Positions 13,301 through 23,650 are shown, numbered from the stretch's first letter. The stretch: 64,000 nt of DNA from Chamaelirium japonicum (GCA_947650365.1 OX393549.1:98985516-99049515), one strand, 5' to 3'. Notes: generated by a model from the letters alone, not told the origin. Numbers and translations are program-made.

Positions 13301-13768
13301 CCCCCCGTCAAACTGATGGTATAAACCGACATCAGTTTGCTTAATAAAAGGAAGAAGAAAGAAAAAGAAAAAGAAAAAAAAACATCAAATAACCCTTTTT
13401 TATGCTGTAAAGTAAAGATAGTGCCAGGGCGACCTGCAAGCAAGTCGTCCTGGAAACCCGATTGACCTGCAAGCAGGACAACCGGGGGAACCTGGCTAAC
13501 CTTTAAGCAGGTCAACCGGGGGAATTGGCAATGATCACTAAGGATCGGAGCGAAGGAAGCCGACGGTGATGGAAGCCGGCAATAACGGAGGCCGAAAAGA
13601 GAGAGAGCGACTAAGAAAATATGTGAATGCGTGAGACCTCATAAGAGGCAAGCACCCGACCGAAGCAAGTACTTGACACCTCTTAGAAGATCTCAATCAT
13701 CACAGACAAAGAAGAAGGAGAAGATAAAAAGTCGTAGCTCTGATAGGGTCACAAGACCAAGGAAAGGA

Positions 13769-13953
13769 AGAGGATCCGAAAGCCGGCGCAAGAATGACCG
13801 GAACGAGAGTGGATCCAAAAGCCGGCACAAGACAAGTGTGACCGGAACAAGAGAGGATCCAAAAAGCCAGCACAAAACAAGTATGACCGGAACTAGAGAA
13901 GATCAAAAGCCGGCACAAGACAAGTGTGACCGGAAAGAAAAAAGATCCAAAAA
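13769..13953. repeat. Tandem repeat, about 43-46 bp, four units plus a partial
   Basis: Units begin GGATCC(A/G)AAAGCCGGC and continue through GACCGGAAC. Copy-to-copy identity is high but with small indels. It lies inside the non-autonomous LTR element. Confidence 0.85.
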
Positions 13954-14955
13954 GGGTGCAAGGCGGATCGGTAGGGCGGAGAGCGCAAAAATACCAAGGC
14001 GTAAGGGCACAGAGCGAGGCAGGCTGACAAAGCTCAAGGTGCAGCGGACAGCGGGCGCGGGACGCCAAGGTGGCCGGATCAAACGACTTAGGGCTCCGGC
14101 AGCCAGCAAGACTGATGGGCGCGGGCTGGAGCCAAAGGAGGAGCGATAGCTCGAGCGCAGGGCCGTAGAGAGAACGCAACAGATCAGAGCGCAAGGTGAA
14201 AATGCAAAGAGCCGGCCAGGTACGAATGGGCCGGATCGGGTGCAAGGGCCATGCGGGGTCGGATCGGGTGTAGTAAGTCGCAAAGCATAGGCTTAAACTT
14301 AAAGGGATCCGAGAGAAAATAGACACCAACCGATGCAAATCGGGTGTAAGGCACAGTGAGTAAAGCATCGGTGAAGCGTAAAGCACAGCCATCCGATGCA
14401 AATCGGATGGCTGTGATCACTTATAAAGAGAGAAGGAAATAAAGAGAGAAGAGAGATGTTCGGTTTAGAGAAGGAAGGCTGTGATCAGCTAAAGAGGAAA
14501 GAGAGAGAGATTGATTTAATAAAGAGAGGATCGGATCGGAAAGAGAGAGAGAATGGAAAGAGAGAGCGAGAGAGTCGGAGACGGGAGAGGTAAATCCGGA
14601 ACATGAGATCCGGGCGGGTGGAGGCAGGTCCGGGCGGTCGGGAAGGAGGGCGCAGGCGGGCCAGCGGGCGCAGGGAACGACGGGCGCCGGAGACGAGGTC
14701 GGCGCGAGGGAGATCCGGGCTGGCGGGTCCGGTGGCGCGGCAAAGGGCAATGGCAGGCCGGCGCGGCGCAGAGCAACGGCAGGCCGTCGCGGCGAACGGC
14801 GGGCGCAGCGGGCCGGCGTGCGCAGGGAGCGGCTCCGACAGGCACGACAAGCACGGTGCTGGGTCGGGATCGGGCACCATCTTGCACTTGCACTGCAGAG
14901 CATCGCAACTCCTCCGATTCACCTTCTCACCTCTTTTATTAGTTGTGGTGGTTTG

Positions 14956-15160
14956 GTGGGGAAGAGGGATGCTAGCCCTCGAGAATGGGTTCAGCAAGAA
15001 ATTGTCGCCGTCGTGGTCCAGGTCCACCATGACCAGCCAGTTCTCGAAGGATCCGCAGATCCGGGCTCCTCGGTGGGCCTCAGGGACGTCCAGCGTCATG
15101 TACAAGGCGTGGTCGGAGGTGTTGAACGTCATCAAGGAGATCGAGAGGAACGGATCCTGG
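14956..15160 (-). pseudogene. Captured fragment of an F-box/DUF295-type gene
   Basis: In minus-strand sense, within a 263-residue ORF (14485-15276), residues ~40-107 include ALYMTLDVPEAHRGARICGS, FENWLVMVDLD and NFLLNPFSRASIPLP. The GARICGS...WLV...LLNPFS...I.LP pattern is that of plant DUF295 proteins, whose usual partner is an N-terminal F-box that recruits substrates to SCF ubiquitin ligases. The rest of the ORF is Pro/Arg/Ser-rich and looks like frame shadow. No F-box and no complete DUF295 domain is present, so this is a fragment, not a gene. It lies in the same orientation as the LTR element. The assignment is from remembered family pattern only. Confidence 0.55.
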
Positions 15161-15384
15161 GATGGCCGACGGTGGCACGGGCTCGAGCGGCTCGGCAGCA
15201 ACGCAAGGGGAGCTCGACGGCGGGCTGCTACTGCAGGGAGTAGGCCGGCGTGGTGATGGAGAGCGGCAGGGCTCACCGGGCTCGCACATGAAAAAAAAAT
15301 GTTTTACTATGCCCGGCCTCCCCGAGGACGGCGGCGGCGACCGAGGAGGCCGTGGCTAGAGAGGGATCTATGAAACCCTAACCC

Positions 15385-15397
15385 GGCTCTGATACCA
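15385..15397 (-). promoter_or_regulatory. Primer-binding site, tRNA-Met type
   Basis: On the minus strand this reads TGGTATCAGAGCC, directly next to the LTR end. It is the classic initiator-Met PBS of plant copia and TRIM elements. Confidence 0.93.
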
Positions 15398-15575
15398 TGT
15401 TACGAAGAGAGGGGGAAGAGAGAATAGGATTGGGGAGAAAATCTCCTTGTATTATCTCATTAATCACAATTACATTACATAAGACTACCTCTCTTTATAT
15501 AGAGAGAGTACGCACACCAGTATGTTACCACAACCGAGGTGGGACTAATATAATACTAACACACTATATCTAATA
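15398..15575 (-). repeat. 5' LTR, 178 bp
   Basis: Partner of 13123-13300. The outer end is fixed by the CAGTG duplication at 15576-15580 and the inner end by the PBS. Confidence 0.93.
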
Positions 15576-15580
15576 CAGTG

Positions 15581-15891
15581 GATCGTAAATGATTGATGGA
15601 GGAGAGATGCAGGAAGAAGTAATACCTTCTTTTCATCACAAGAACGAAATGAGCGGAAATATAAAGTTTCACCCTTTATCGAATTTGGTTTACAACCTGC
15701 TCCCTTTCCATGAATTTTGCTATGCTTGTCCTTTTCGAATTATCAATGATCCTGCTATAATTTTTATTGTACCAACAGTCGCAGCAGTTGGATCGCAGCG
15801 TAATAATGGTAAGCAAGGTCTAGTCATATCTTGTTTTGCTAAATGTAGATGTGACTTAGCTAAAAAAGTAGGTTTAGCTAGAAGTAACTTT
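15581..15891. other. Host flank without a recognised gene
   Basis: This continues the sequence interrupted by the 13123-15575 element (left flank 12897-13122). Short ORFs run across it into the next MITE; I see no domain. Confidence 0.4.
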
Positions 15892-16141
15892 GGGTCTGTT
15901 TGGATACGCTCTGAGTCCAGGATTCTAAGATTCTGGAAGCCGGAATCCCTAAAAAAGATAAAGAGCCATTTTAGATACAACCAGATACCAAAAAGAGTTT
16001 CTGCGGAGAGCACAAAATGTACTTCTGAGAGACATTTTTCTGAAGCCCAAAATCGAGGCTCCGAACTCCATAGCTCTTTTTGGGATTTTGGGATTCCGGA
16101 CTCCTAGAATCCCAAAATCAGAATCCTATCCAAACAGGTCC
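15892..16141. mobile_element. MITE with GGNCCTGTTTGGATA-type ends
   Basis: Terminal inverted repeats at 15892-15906 (GGGTCTGTTTGGATA) and 16127-16141 (complement of GGACCTGTTTGGATA) enclose ~250 bp that is itself partly self-complementary (GGATTC/GAATCC blocks). No coding capacity. Such 'CTGTTTGGAT' ends are frequent in plant MITEs. No clear target duplication was found, so the superfamily is not assigned. Confidence 0.75.
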
Positions 16142-16747
16142 TTATTTTGCTAGATGTTGATGTGACATGACACAAGGTTTTGAAATGAAAACTTAGTGAC
16201 TATGTCTTATGCATGGGAACACAAGCTAACACCCTCCTAGATGCTTTCTATTTAGGAAGAAATATATTTCCCCCCCTTATTATTAACCTAATATGCCACC
16301 ATAACATCCTCAGTTTTGAATTCCATCTTTTTTTTTGGTTATAAAATTTCATTTCTATCAAAATCATTGTAATAGATCTCATTATCGTATGATAGTCGAG
16401 GCTTATCTTTTCCACCTCCAAATCTATCCTCTTTTTAGGCACTTCTAGCCTTCCCTCATTTTCCTTTTATTAGCTTTGGTTATTTTTATGTTTTGATTCT
16501 TATGCCTCTAATGATACTACCATTCACTTCCAGATAGCCTTCTCACAAGCTTAAAAGCAACTTTCAATTAATTCACCGACTCGAGGCACAAAGTGAGACA
16601 GATTTCGGAAGAACCATTGAAGAGCAATAAACAATTAAGAACATTGATAGGAGTTTATATTGACCTCTACAAATTAAATTTACTCAGTTGAAGCCTTGTT
16701 CTACATTTTTTCATGTAGTACTGTAAGCCAATAACGAAGCTCGGGAA
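16142..16747. other. AT-rich intergenic stretch
   Basis: No supported gene or repeat structure is seen. Confidence 0.4.
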
Positions 16748-16964
16748 GCTGAACTCGAGTTCACCATTCAAATGGTGAACTCGAATGGAGAAGCTGTCAC
16801 GTGACCTTATAAAGTCAACAATTGCAGCTGGAGGTATTTATATATACACATATATCAGGGTATATATATATCTATATATCCAGCCGCAATTATTGACTTT
16901 CCTTAGGACACATGGCAGCTTCTCCATTCGAGTTTACCATTTAAATGGTGAACTCGATTTCACC
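16748..16964. mobile_element. Foldback MITE with an AT-rich centre
   Basis: Arms 16748-16833 and 16879-16964 are inverted complements at high identity. The ~45-bp centre is TATATA-rich. Each arm carries its own inner palindrome (GTTCACCATT / AATGGTGAAC). It has no coding capacity. Confidence 0.8.
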
Positions 16965-17134
16965 AAACCCTTTCCCTTTAAGGAGTAGGTTTTACTATGA
17001 TTAGTTTATTTTTGTATAGTGATGGGCCGATGGCATCACTTTTGGATTTATGGATGAAGCAGTTCAGTGAAACTTCTAGGCTCACTGATGATCGATATTA
17101 GTTCCAAGATTTTAGAAAGAGGAGGAGGTGTTGT

Positions 17135-17141
17135 AGTGTGT

Positions 17142-17173
<32 letters not shown>
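17135..17173. repeat. (TG)n microsatellite
   Basis: A near-pure TG tract with one C interruption near 17145. Confidence 0.95.
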
Positions 17174-17690
17174 TTTGTGGTAGTGGTGGTGGAACTTTGA
17201 GGTTGGATAGAGGGTGTCTAGCACAGATTTTGGAATAATCATAGAGGCGGCTAAGGACTTGCGATTGTAGTAATTGCTAGAGCCTCTTGTAGATCTTTCA
17301 TTGCGATTGTAGTAATTGCTAGGCAACTCTCTTGAGAAGAGAGATCCGTCGAGAAAGAGAAGAAATAGGAAGCACATGTGACCCCATTAATTATTTCGTC
17401 AGCTTAGGTGGAGGGAGTAGGTGAACCAATTTATGTTGATTCGACTTGTGTGGACATTATCTTTCACTGATATGGATTTCTCAAAAAAAAAAAAAATGCT
17501 GGGGTGTGACGACCAAGATCCAATAGGCCAAGAGCCAAGACTCCTGAGGCGGGAATGCCAAGATGGATGAGGTGAGGTGAGGTGAGGTGTACAAGGCCAT
17601 GAGTTAGCCCCACATCGCCTGGAGAGAAGGAGATCCTGAGCTACTTATATAATTTCCCCTCCCAAACATAGAAGACGCGTTTTAAAACCG

Positions 17691-17783
17691 TGCGCCGCTA
17701 CGGAATTCGTAAGAACTCCGTAGTTAAGCGTGCTCGGGCGAGAGTAGTACCAGGATGGGTGACCCCATGGGAAGTTCTCGTGC
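17691..17783 (+). promoter_or_regulatory. 5S rRNA-like Pol III segment in the Cassandra 5' LTR
   Basis: It matches the 3' two-thirds of plant 5S rRNA: GAACTCCG..AGTTAAGCGTGCTCGG (box A region), GAGAGTAGTA (intermediate) and AGGATGGGTGACC (box C). In Cassandra these internal promoter boxes are known to support Pol III transcription. It is not a ribosomal 5S gene: the 5' part is diverged and it sits inside an LTR. Confidence 0.9.
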
Positions 17784-18101
17784 GGGCACGGGCAAAGCGG
17801 ACAAAATCTTGTGTGTTTGGGGCAGATGTTACAAAATGGTATCAGAGCCGGTTCTTCTCGGGATGGGGGGGGGTCTAACCCTACACGAGGACGTGTAGCC
17901 CTAAGGGGGGTGGATTGTGACGACCAAGATCCAATAGGCCAAGAGCCAAGACTCCTGAGGCGGGAATGCCAAGATGGATGAGGTGAGGTGAGGTGAGGTG
18001 TACAAGGCCATGAGTTAGCCCCACATCGCCTGAAGAGAAGGAGACCCTGAGCTACTTATATAATTTCCCCTCCCAAACATAGAAGACGCGTTTTAAAACC
18101 G

Positions 18102-18194
18102 TGCGCCGCTACGGAATTCGTAAGAACTCCGTAGTTAAGCGTGCTCGGGCGAGAGTAGTACCAGGATGGGTGACCCCCTGGGAAGTTCTCGTGC
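18102..18194 (+). promoter_or_regulatory. 5S rRNA-like segment in the Cassandra 3' LTR
   Basis: The same boxes as in the 5' LTR, 411 bases downstream. It differs slightly after the box C core (GACCCCCTGGG here, GACCCCATGGG in the other LTR). Confidence 0.9.
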
Positions 18195-18362
18195 GGGCAC
18201 GGGCAAAGCGGACAAAATCTTGTGTGTTTGGGGCGGATGTTACATGGGGCATTTGGTTTGCACACATCTCGAGTCATGATCCAACTCAATCTTGAAATCG
18301 ATCACTCTGTTTCTAATTGTCATAGGGGTTGCTTGACTGCACTAGTTTTGATGCTGCAGAGG

Positions 18363-19982
18363 TGATCGACACTTAAACTTGTTGATCTAAACACATCAAT
18401 ATTGACAATATAGCATAGTTCTATCAATATAGCGTATACTTTGATGTGTATTTATGCAATGCAGGTAAATGAAGAGAAGTAAGAAAACTATGCTAAAAAG
18501 GATGATTAAGGCTGTCAAAAGAGTCAGAGGCATCAACCAGCTAAAGAGGAGTTCGAGGAGCTCATCACAAGGGAACACTAGATTTCCACCCAGGCACATT
18601 TGAATTCTGCCTGGGCATTATTTTCACCTAGGCATATTCGAATTCCGCCTGGGTGGAATTTTAGTTAGTGATGACGAAGCAAAGCGGATGTCCATGAGGA
18701 TTTTCAGCAGTACCGACCAACAATTATTATAACCGCCTGGGCAGAATTCCGAAAAGATGTGTACGAACAAACCGTCTGACCATGCTCTACAAATAGCCCT
18801 TTGTATCAGTTATGAAAAAGGTTTTGGATGGGAGAAAGTTCAGTAGTCCAAATCCAAGAGGGAGATCCACACTCAAGGAGGGAGAAAGGAGAGTAGAGAG
18901 GGTACCCCAAGTGCACATGGTGTCATCTTCCCCTACACTTTGTTCCATCAACTTGAGTATGGCTGGCTAAGTATTCTAGGGTTCCAGAGGAACCCTAACG
19001 ATGTATCTTCACAACTTTCTCAATGATATATGACAAACTCGAGATTGATGCATGATTTAAGTCCATTCTCTTAAAGAATTATTAATGTTTTACTTATATC
19101 CGAAATTGCGATATATCTAGAATATTATGTACATTATATAGGTTGTGCGTTCGGCCTCTTATATGATTATCATGCATGGTTTTAATTGTAAAGTTCTATA
19201 CTATAACCTTGCATGTGTTGTACTTAGGCAAGGCAATCAGTGACACGGTTGTACAAAGCCTTGGACAGTTCATAGTCTGGACGATATAGATCTTGAATGT
19301 TCTATGTTATAACCTTGCATGGGTCGTACTCAGGCAAGGCAATCAGTGACGTGGTTGTACGAAGCCTCGAACGGTCCATAGTTTGGACGGCATAGAACTT
19401 GGTTTTTGCGATACTATCGAGGTGGAAAGCCCGATAGTATCGAATCTTGAAGTGCTAACTTTACGTGTTCACTAGTGTGGATTGAATCAAGATTATTCAG
19501 AATCAGTTTTAATTTATTCACATATAACCTTATATTAGGGTATGAGCTAAGAATTTATTACTTCATTACCTTTGGATTGAGGATGTTGTAACGGAACAGT
19601 AATAGCTTGTTCTATCCTCAGCGTTATCTCTGGATTGAGGACGTTGAATTAGATCACTCTAGATGATTCTAAAGAAATCTTGATGCAATCTACACCAGTA
19701 ATCGTTCTATTTTTCGTCTTGAGAGAAAGATATTTTATCATCGCTAGAGGCAACTCTGTAACCTTAGTCTTTATTTATAAGATTATCTCTCTAAATTCGT
19801 TTAATTTTATTAGTAGTCTTAGTGATAATTCTAAATCTATTTTGTAATCCTAATATTGGTTTAAAAGAACATTAATCTTCCATCCCTATGGGAACGACCC
19901 GGTATTAACCATCTACTACAATTGATCCGCCTTTGATATTCGGATCCACGAAAACTAGTACACGGTTTTTTGAGTGCGATTA
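18363..19982 (+). mobile_element. Solo LTR, 1.62 kb
   Basis: It begins TGATCGACAC and ends GTGCGATTA; copy C has the canonical CGATCA end. The 5-bp duplication AGAGG lies at 18358-18362 and 19983-19987. Blocks B (near 22725) and D (near 31990) preserve the empty site. A CTACAAATAGCCC segment near 18788 is a plausible TATA region. No primer site or interior follows, so it is a recombined solo LTR, probably of a Ty3-type element. Confidence 0.85.
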
Positions 19983-20216
19983 AGAGGGTGCAAAAGAAAG
20001 GCGGTTGCTCATAGATGTGCTTGCTCTCCTCTGTTGCCGCGATCGTGCTCTTGACTGTAATTGTTTGGCTTCAGATTATATTTGTCATTAATTCGATTTC
20101 GCTCGAGGAGCTGATAATGTCTATATGAAAATAATCAGGATGCACAAATTGTTCGTCCTGAAACCAATAACTTTCCTTTACTTTTTATTTCTTTTTAGTT
20201 TCCTAATTTTTTTGGA

Positions 20217-20617
20217 GGGACTTAGTGATAGGTCCATGACAATAGATTGGTTTAGTGTAAAGGATAAACAATAAGATATCTTTGCACCAGGTCCGTCCCG
20301 AATAAGATGCTTTTAGAGCAAGTCCCTTCATTGACTTTTCTCCCCTTTAAATGACAAAACCTCTCCTAATACTAAAATCACAAATGCTACTCTTCACTCA
20401 ACAAAAGAGTAACAATATGCAAATGTTACTCTATACTACCAAAATGCTAATTTTTATGTGATTTCCTTGTACAGCTGCATATATGAGTAAAATGTTTATT
20501 TTCAAACGGTTTAAGGGTAAAATGGATATATTCCAAATGGAAGGACCTGGTGCAAGCCCATCTTGTTGCCGGTCCTTATCACTATATCGATCTCTTATCA
20601 GGGATCTTAGGCACATT
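20217..20617. mobile_element. MITE family M1, copy A
   Basis: It starts near GGACTTAGTGATAGGTCC and ends near CAGGGATCTTAGGCAC, an imperfect inverted pair. Related copies lie at 22954-23625, inside the kinase intron (28290-28802, reversed), at 32022-32185 (partial) and at 61131-61210 (remnant). It is non-coding. Confidence 0.65.
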
Positions 20618-20633
20618 GCCCCTTTATTTTAGG

Positions 20634-21643
20634 AAAATTTTATTCATACCCCAAAAATCTGTAATTAGCCCCCATCTCCCTATCGTTTCTCAATAACCTA
20701 CTCAACAATCCTTTAATACCAACAATGCCCTTTTTTTTTGTACCCCAAACCCCTTACTCGGCGTCTTTTGTACCCCCAACCCAACCCAAGGTTTGTTTAA
20801 ACTTAGCCCAAGCCCAACCCGTCGGGTTGGCCGGGTTGTGTGGGGTGGGTTCGGGTTGGCCCGCCCAAGTTGCAGCTAGGGGTGGCAATGGGTCGTGTCA
20901 TGTCGGGTTCGTGTCGTGTCTAGTTTCGTGTCGTGTCCAAAACCCCTAGACCCGAACCCGACTCGTTTAACTAATCGTGTCTAGATCCTAAACCCGTACC
21001 CGACTCGCTAATAAACGGGTAGACACGATAAGACCCGGTAAGACCCGTTTACCACCCGGATCTATTCAGTTGACCCGATCCGACCCAATCCGACTCGACC
21101 CAACCTGACCCGAAAGACCCACTGTTATTATATATTATAGTATCGGATTGCTGGTAGACCCGACCCGACCCGACCCGTTGAATACTAAACGGGCCTTCCC
21201 GGGTCTACCGTGTCCAGGCCCTAAACCCGGACCCGACCCGTTTATTAAACGGGTCTATCGTGTCAACCCGTTTACGACCCGAACCCGTTTAGCCTTGACC
21301 CAGACCCGCTAACTTCGTGTCGGGTTCTGTCGGGTCCGAAATTGCCAGCCCTAGTTGCAGCCCTATTTGTGCCTTCAAGTACCAGCCAACGACATGGGGT
21401 TTATTTAAAATGGGGTGTATTCAAGATTATATATAATTGGGGTATATTTAAGGGGGGTATGTGTTTGATTGGGGTATAATCAAGTTGGGCGGGCCATTTA
21501 ACTGGGGTGTATTGATGGTGGGGTGTAAGGGATAAGGGTATTTTTGGGACAGGAATGGGGTGTGAAAAAATAAAAAGGGGTGTGTTCAAGTTTGTTGGAA
21601 ATGGGGGCTAATTACAGATTTTTGCGGTATGAATAAAATTTTT
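20634..21643. mobile_element. MITE family M2, copy A, with nested hAT MITE
   Basis: Terminal repeats of ~40 bases at 20634-20673 and 21604-21643 are inverted complements (AAAATTTTATTCATACC at the tip). Its interior is in the opposite orientation to copies at 23651 and 32202. Without the nested element (20877-21353 plus duplication) it is ~525 bp. Confidence 0.75.
20877..21353. mobile_element. hAT-type MITE made of GGGTC/GACCC tracts
   Basis: The ends are TAGGGGTGGCAA and TTGCCAGCCCTA. A perfect 8-bp target duplication GTTGCAGC lies at 20869-20876 and 21354-21361, diagnostic of the hAT superfamily. The interior consists of degenerate GACCCG repeats. Related copies are at 57719-58194 and 63391-63846. 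Confidence 0.88.
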
Positions 21644-21659
21644 CTTCTTTTATATCAAG

Positions 21660-22015
21660 GTTTAAAGTTTCTTAACGGATCATTTTCTTGCCAAGTTGGC
21701 TTGGTCAAGTTTTCGTCAATAAGGGTTGATGCCAAGCTGGCATATGATCGAAAAGAATCTTTGAAATCTTTTATAGAGACGGCTTTTGCCAAGTAAGTAT
21801 GTAAAGTGTATTCTTTTCCCGGGACTTGCAACTCCTGTTCCCATATATTTTTTTGGATCCTGTTCCCATATTCTTTCAATTAGACCATCAGGTAGTGTGA
21901 TATCTCTACTAAAGAAAGATAACTCTTCAAATATAACTGAATTGTTCGAACTTTTTTCTTTCTCTAGGTTTTTTTTTCCTCTTGAAAAATAAAATAAAAA
22001 AGAATGGAGAAGAAT
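21660..22015 (+). promoter_or_regulatory. Receptor-kinase upstream-region remnant
   Basis: 21838-22010 closely matches the region just upstream of the intact kinase (24487-24650): the ATTAGACCATCAGGTAGTG block, the GAATTGTT...TTTCTTTCTCTAGG block and the A-rich stretch. No kinase gene body follows; block B begins about 90 bases later. This suggests a deleted kinase copy. Confidence 0.6.
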
Positions 22016-22099
22016 ATTGTGCCATGCAGAGCCACATCAACCCCCCTCCCCCCAAGTACACACTCACTCACCCTCCACTACCACCACCATAATCTGTTT

Positions 22100-22950
22100 T
22101 GTTCAATGCGTTGTTGCAGTGTCATCGATGAACAAATCCATGATCAAATTCCACAACTCCTCACTTGGTGGGATCAAGAAGACGAACTTGAAGGCCATGA
22201 GCTTAGGTCGAGGGAGTGGGTAAACAAATTTATGCTGATTCGATTTGCGGGGGCAATTGGTTTGCACACATCCCGGGTCATGATGCAACTCAATCTTGAA
22301 ATCAATCACTCTTGGTTAGCTTCGCGGTTGGAGCTGGTGGTGATGCGTCTTTTTTGTTTGTTTTTTTCTGTGTAGATTCCTATTTTTTTCTGTTTTTTTT
22401 TTTTAATTTCCACCTTGGATCTGGGGTCTGGTGTGTATCCCGCCGGGGAGCGAGGTCTGTCTCTGCCACCGCAGGCGTCCTGTGTTTCCTTTTTTTGTTT
22501 TTAGGGTTTGGTAGGTGTACCAGTGGTGGCACTTCCCCCGCCTGTGTCGTGTTCTTATTCACACCGGACGTCGGTCTCTTATGCTTGCGCTGCCATGTGG
22601 CGTACGTCTCTTGGAGATCCGGTTGAGATCCCCCCTTGTTAATGAATACAAAAAAAAAATTGATCACAGTTTACATGGTAACCTAATTGTCATAGGGGTT
22701 GCTTGACTGCACTAATTGGATGTTGTAGAGGGTGCAAAAAAGACTGGCTATCCTGAACAAGCGCATGAGAGGAGGATGTTCATGCAAGTGCTTGCTCTCC
22801 TCCTTGTGTGTATGTTTTTTGTGATGGTTTTTTTTTTATTCGGCTTCGCTCGCGGAGCTGATGATGTCTATATGAAAATAATCAGGATACACGGATTGTT
22901 CATTTGTTCATCCTGAAACCAATAACCTTCCTTTCTAGATTCCTAATTTC
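22100..22950 (+). repeat. Receptor-kinase downstream block, copy B
   Basis: It shares the GTTTGCACACATC...TTGCTTGACTGCACTA sequence with copies A, C and D. It lacks the solo LTR of A and C and carries the retroposon at 22312-22661 shared with D. A short ORF (22716-22916) with a hydrophobic stretch is inside; it is not conserved in the other copies. Confidence 0.75.
22312..22661 (+). mobile_element. Short retroposon with poly(A) tail
   Basis: About 350 bp ending in TTGTTAATGAATAC plus an A-run (22651-22659). It is absent from copies A and C, which have uninterrupted sequence here. It looks like a LINE 3' end or a LINE-dependent retroposon. No RT is recognised. Confidence 0.65.
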
Positions 22951-22953
22951 TTT

Positions 22954-23625
22954 TAGACGGACTTAGTGATAGGTCCCTGTCAATAGAATAGTTTAGTGTA
23001 AAGGACAGACAATAAGATGGCTTTTCATCGGGTCCCTTCCGAAAAAGATGCGTTCAGAGCAAGTTTCTCCATTGACTTTTATGCCTTTTAAATGACAAAA
23101 CCTCTCATAATACTAAAATCACAAATGTTACTCTTCAATGTAGCAAAAGAGTTACAATCTGCAATTATTATTTTTATTACCCAATTGAGTAACAATTGTT
23201 ACAATGATTTAACCGTAGCAATTTTTTTTTCTTCAGAATTCTCGATAAATTTTTTTACTACAGTGAAATTACTATAGCAAGTGTTACTTAATTCGAAAAT
23301 AAAGAGTAACAATTGCTACATTATAGCAATTCGGTGATAAAAGAGTAATGATTGCTATAGTGATTTCACTATAGCATTTTTTGTTTTATCAAATCTCATT
23401 TTACAAAAATGCTATAGTTAAATCTATATTGCAAATGTTACTTTATATTATCGAAATGTTACTTTTCATGTGATTTTCTTATACAGCTGCATATAGAGGT
23501 AAAATGGTTAGTTTCCAAACGGTTTAAGGGTATAATGGACATATCCCAAACGGGAGGACCTAGTGCAAAACCAATTTGTTGTCGATCCTTATCACTATAC
23601 CAATATGTTGTCAGGGACCTTAGGC
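22954..23625. mobile_element. MITE family M1, copy B
   Basis: It starts GGACTTAGTGATAGGTCCC and ends near GTCAGGGACCTTAGGCAC. The interior repeats the motifs TTTCACTATAGCA and GTTACTCTT. It lies at the same place after block B as M1 copy A after block A. Confidence 0.65.
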
Positions 23626-23650
23626 ACATAAGCTCTTTCTTTAATTTAGG

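Larger units (their letters stand above)
13123..15575 (-). mobile_element. Non-autonomous Met-primed LTR element (copia type) with captured host sequence
   Basis: Two 178-bp LTRs differ at 3 positions (13123-13300 and 15398-15575). They are flanked by the 5-bp duplication CAGTG (13118-13122 and 15576-15580). A PBS for initiator tRNA-Met abuts the right LTR (15385-15397, minus strand). A polypurine tract (minus-strand GACGGGGGG) abuts the left LTR at 13301. LTR termini are TA...CA rather than TG...CA in minus-strand sense. No gag or pol is present in the ~2.1 kb interior, which holds an F-box/DUF295-like fragment, GA-rich sequence and a ~45-bp tandem repeat. It must have been moved in trans. 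High LTR identity implies recent insertion. Confidence 0.92.
17505..18244 (+). mobile_element. Cassandra TRIM retrotransposon, complete
   Basis: Two 329-bp LTRs (17505-17833 and 17916-18244) begin TGTGACGACC and end GGATGTTACA. The ~82-bp interior holds a tRNA-Met primer site (TGGTATCAGAGCC from 17837) and a polypurine tract (AAGGGGGGTGG near 17903-17913). The 5-bp duplication TGGGG flanks it (17500-17504, 18245-18249). Each LTR carries a 5S rRNA-like segment, the hallmark of Cassandra. There are no genes; mobilisation must be in trans. The uninterrupted site survives in paralogous block C near 29497-29503. Confidence 0.96.
17385..20200 (+). repeat. Receptor-kinase downstream block, copy A
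   Basis: The sequence around 17401-17499, 18245-18357 and 19983-20200 recurs at 22100-22950 (B), 29345-31400 (C) and 31405-32020 (D). In C it directly follows the last exon of the intact receptor kinase, so the block is the 3' flank of a duplicated kinase unit. Copy A is split by a Cassandra element and a solo LTR. No gene body precedes it here. Confidence 0.8.

Noticed and set aside
14421..14903. Pro/Leu/Ser-rich minus-strand ORFs as host genes
   Set aside because: Low-complexity GA/CT-rich sequence inside a non-autonomous LTR element; only the DUF295-like part has a recognisable pattern.
15589..16107. 172-codon plus-strand ORF
   Set aside because: It runs into the MITE at 15892 and has no recognisable domain.
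22103..22309. Minus-strand ORF recurring in blocks B and D (KFVFLIPPSEEL)
   Set aside because: Recurrence follows from block duplication, and the frame is broken in A and C; no family recognised.
22716..22916. Secreted small peptide with hydrophobic stretch
   Set aside because: Not conserved in paralogous blocks A, C and D; the reading frame is incidental.
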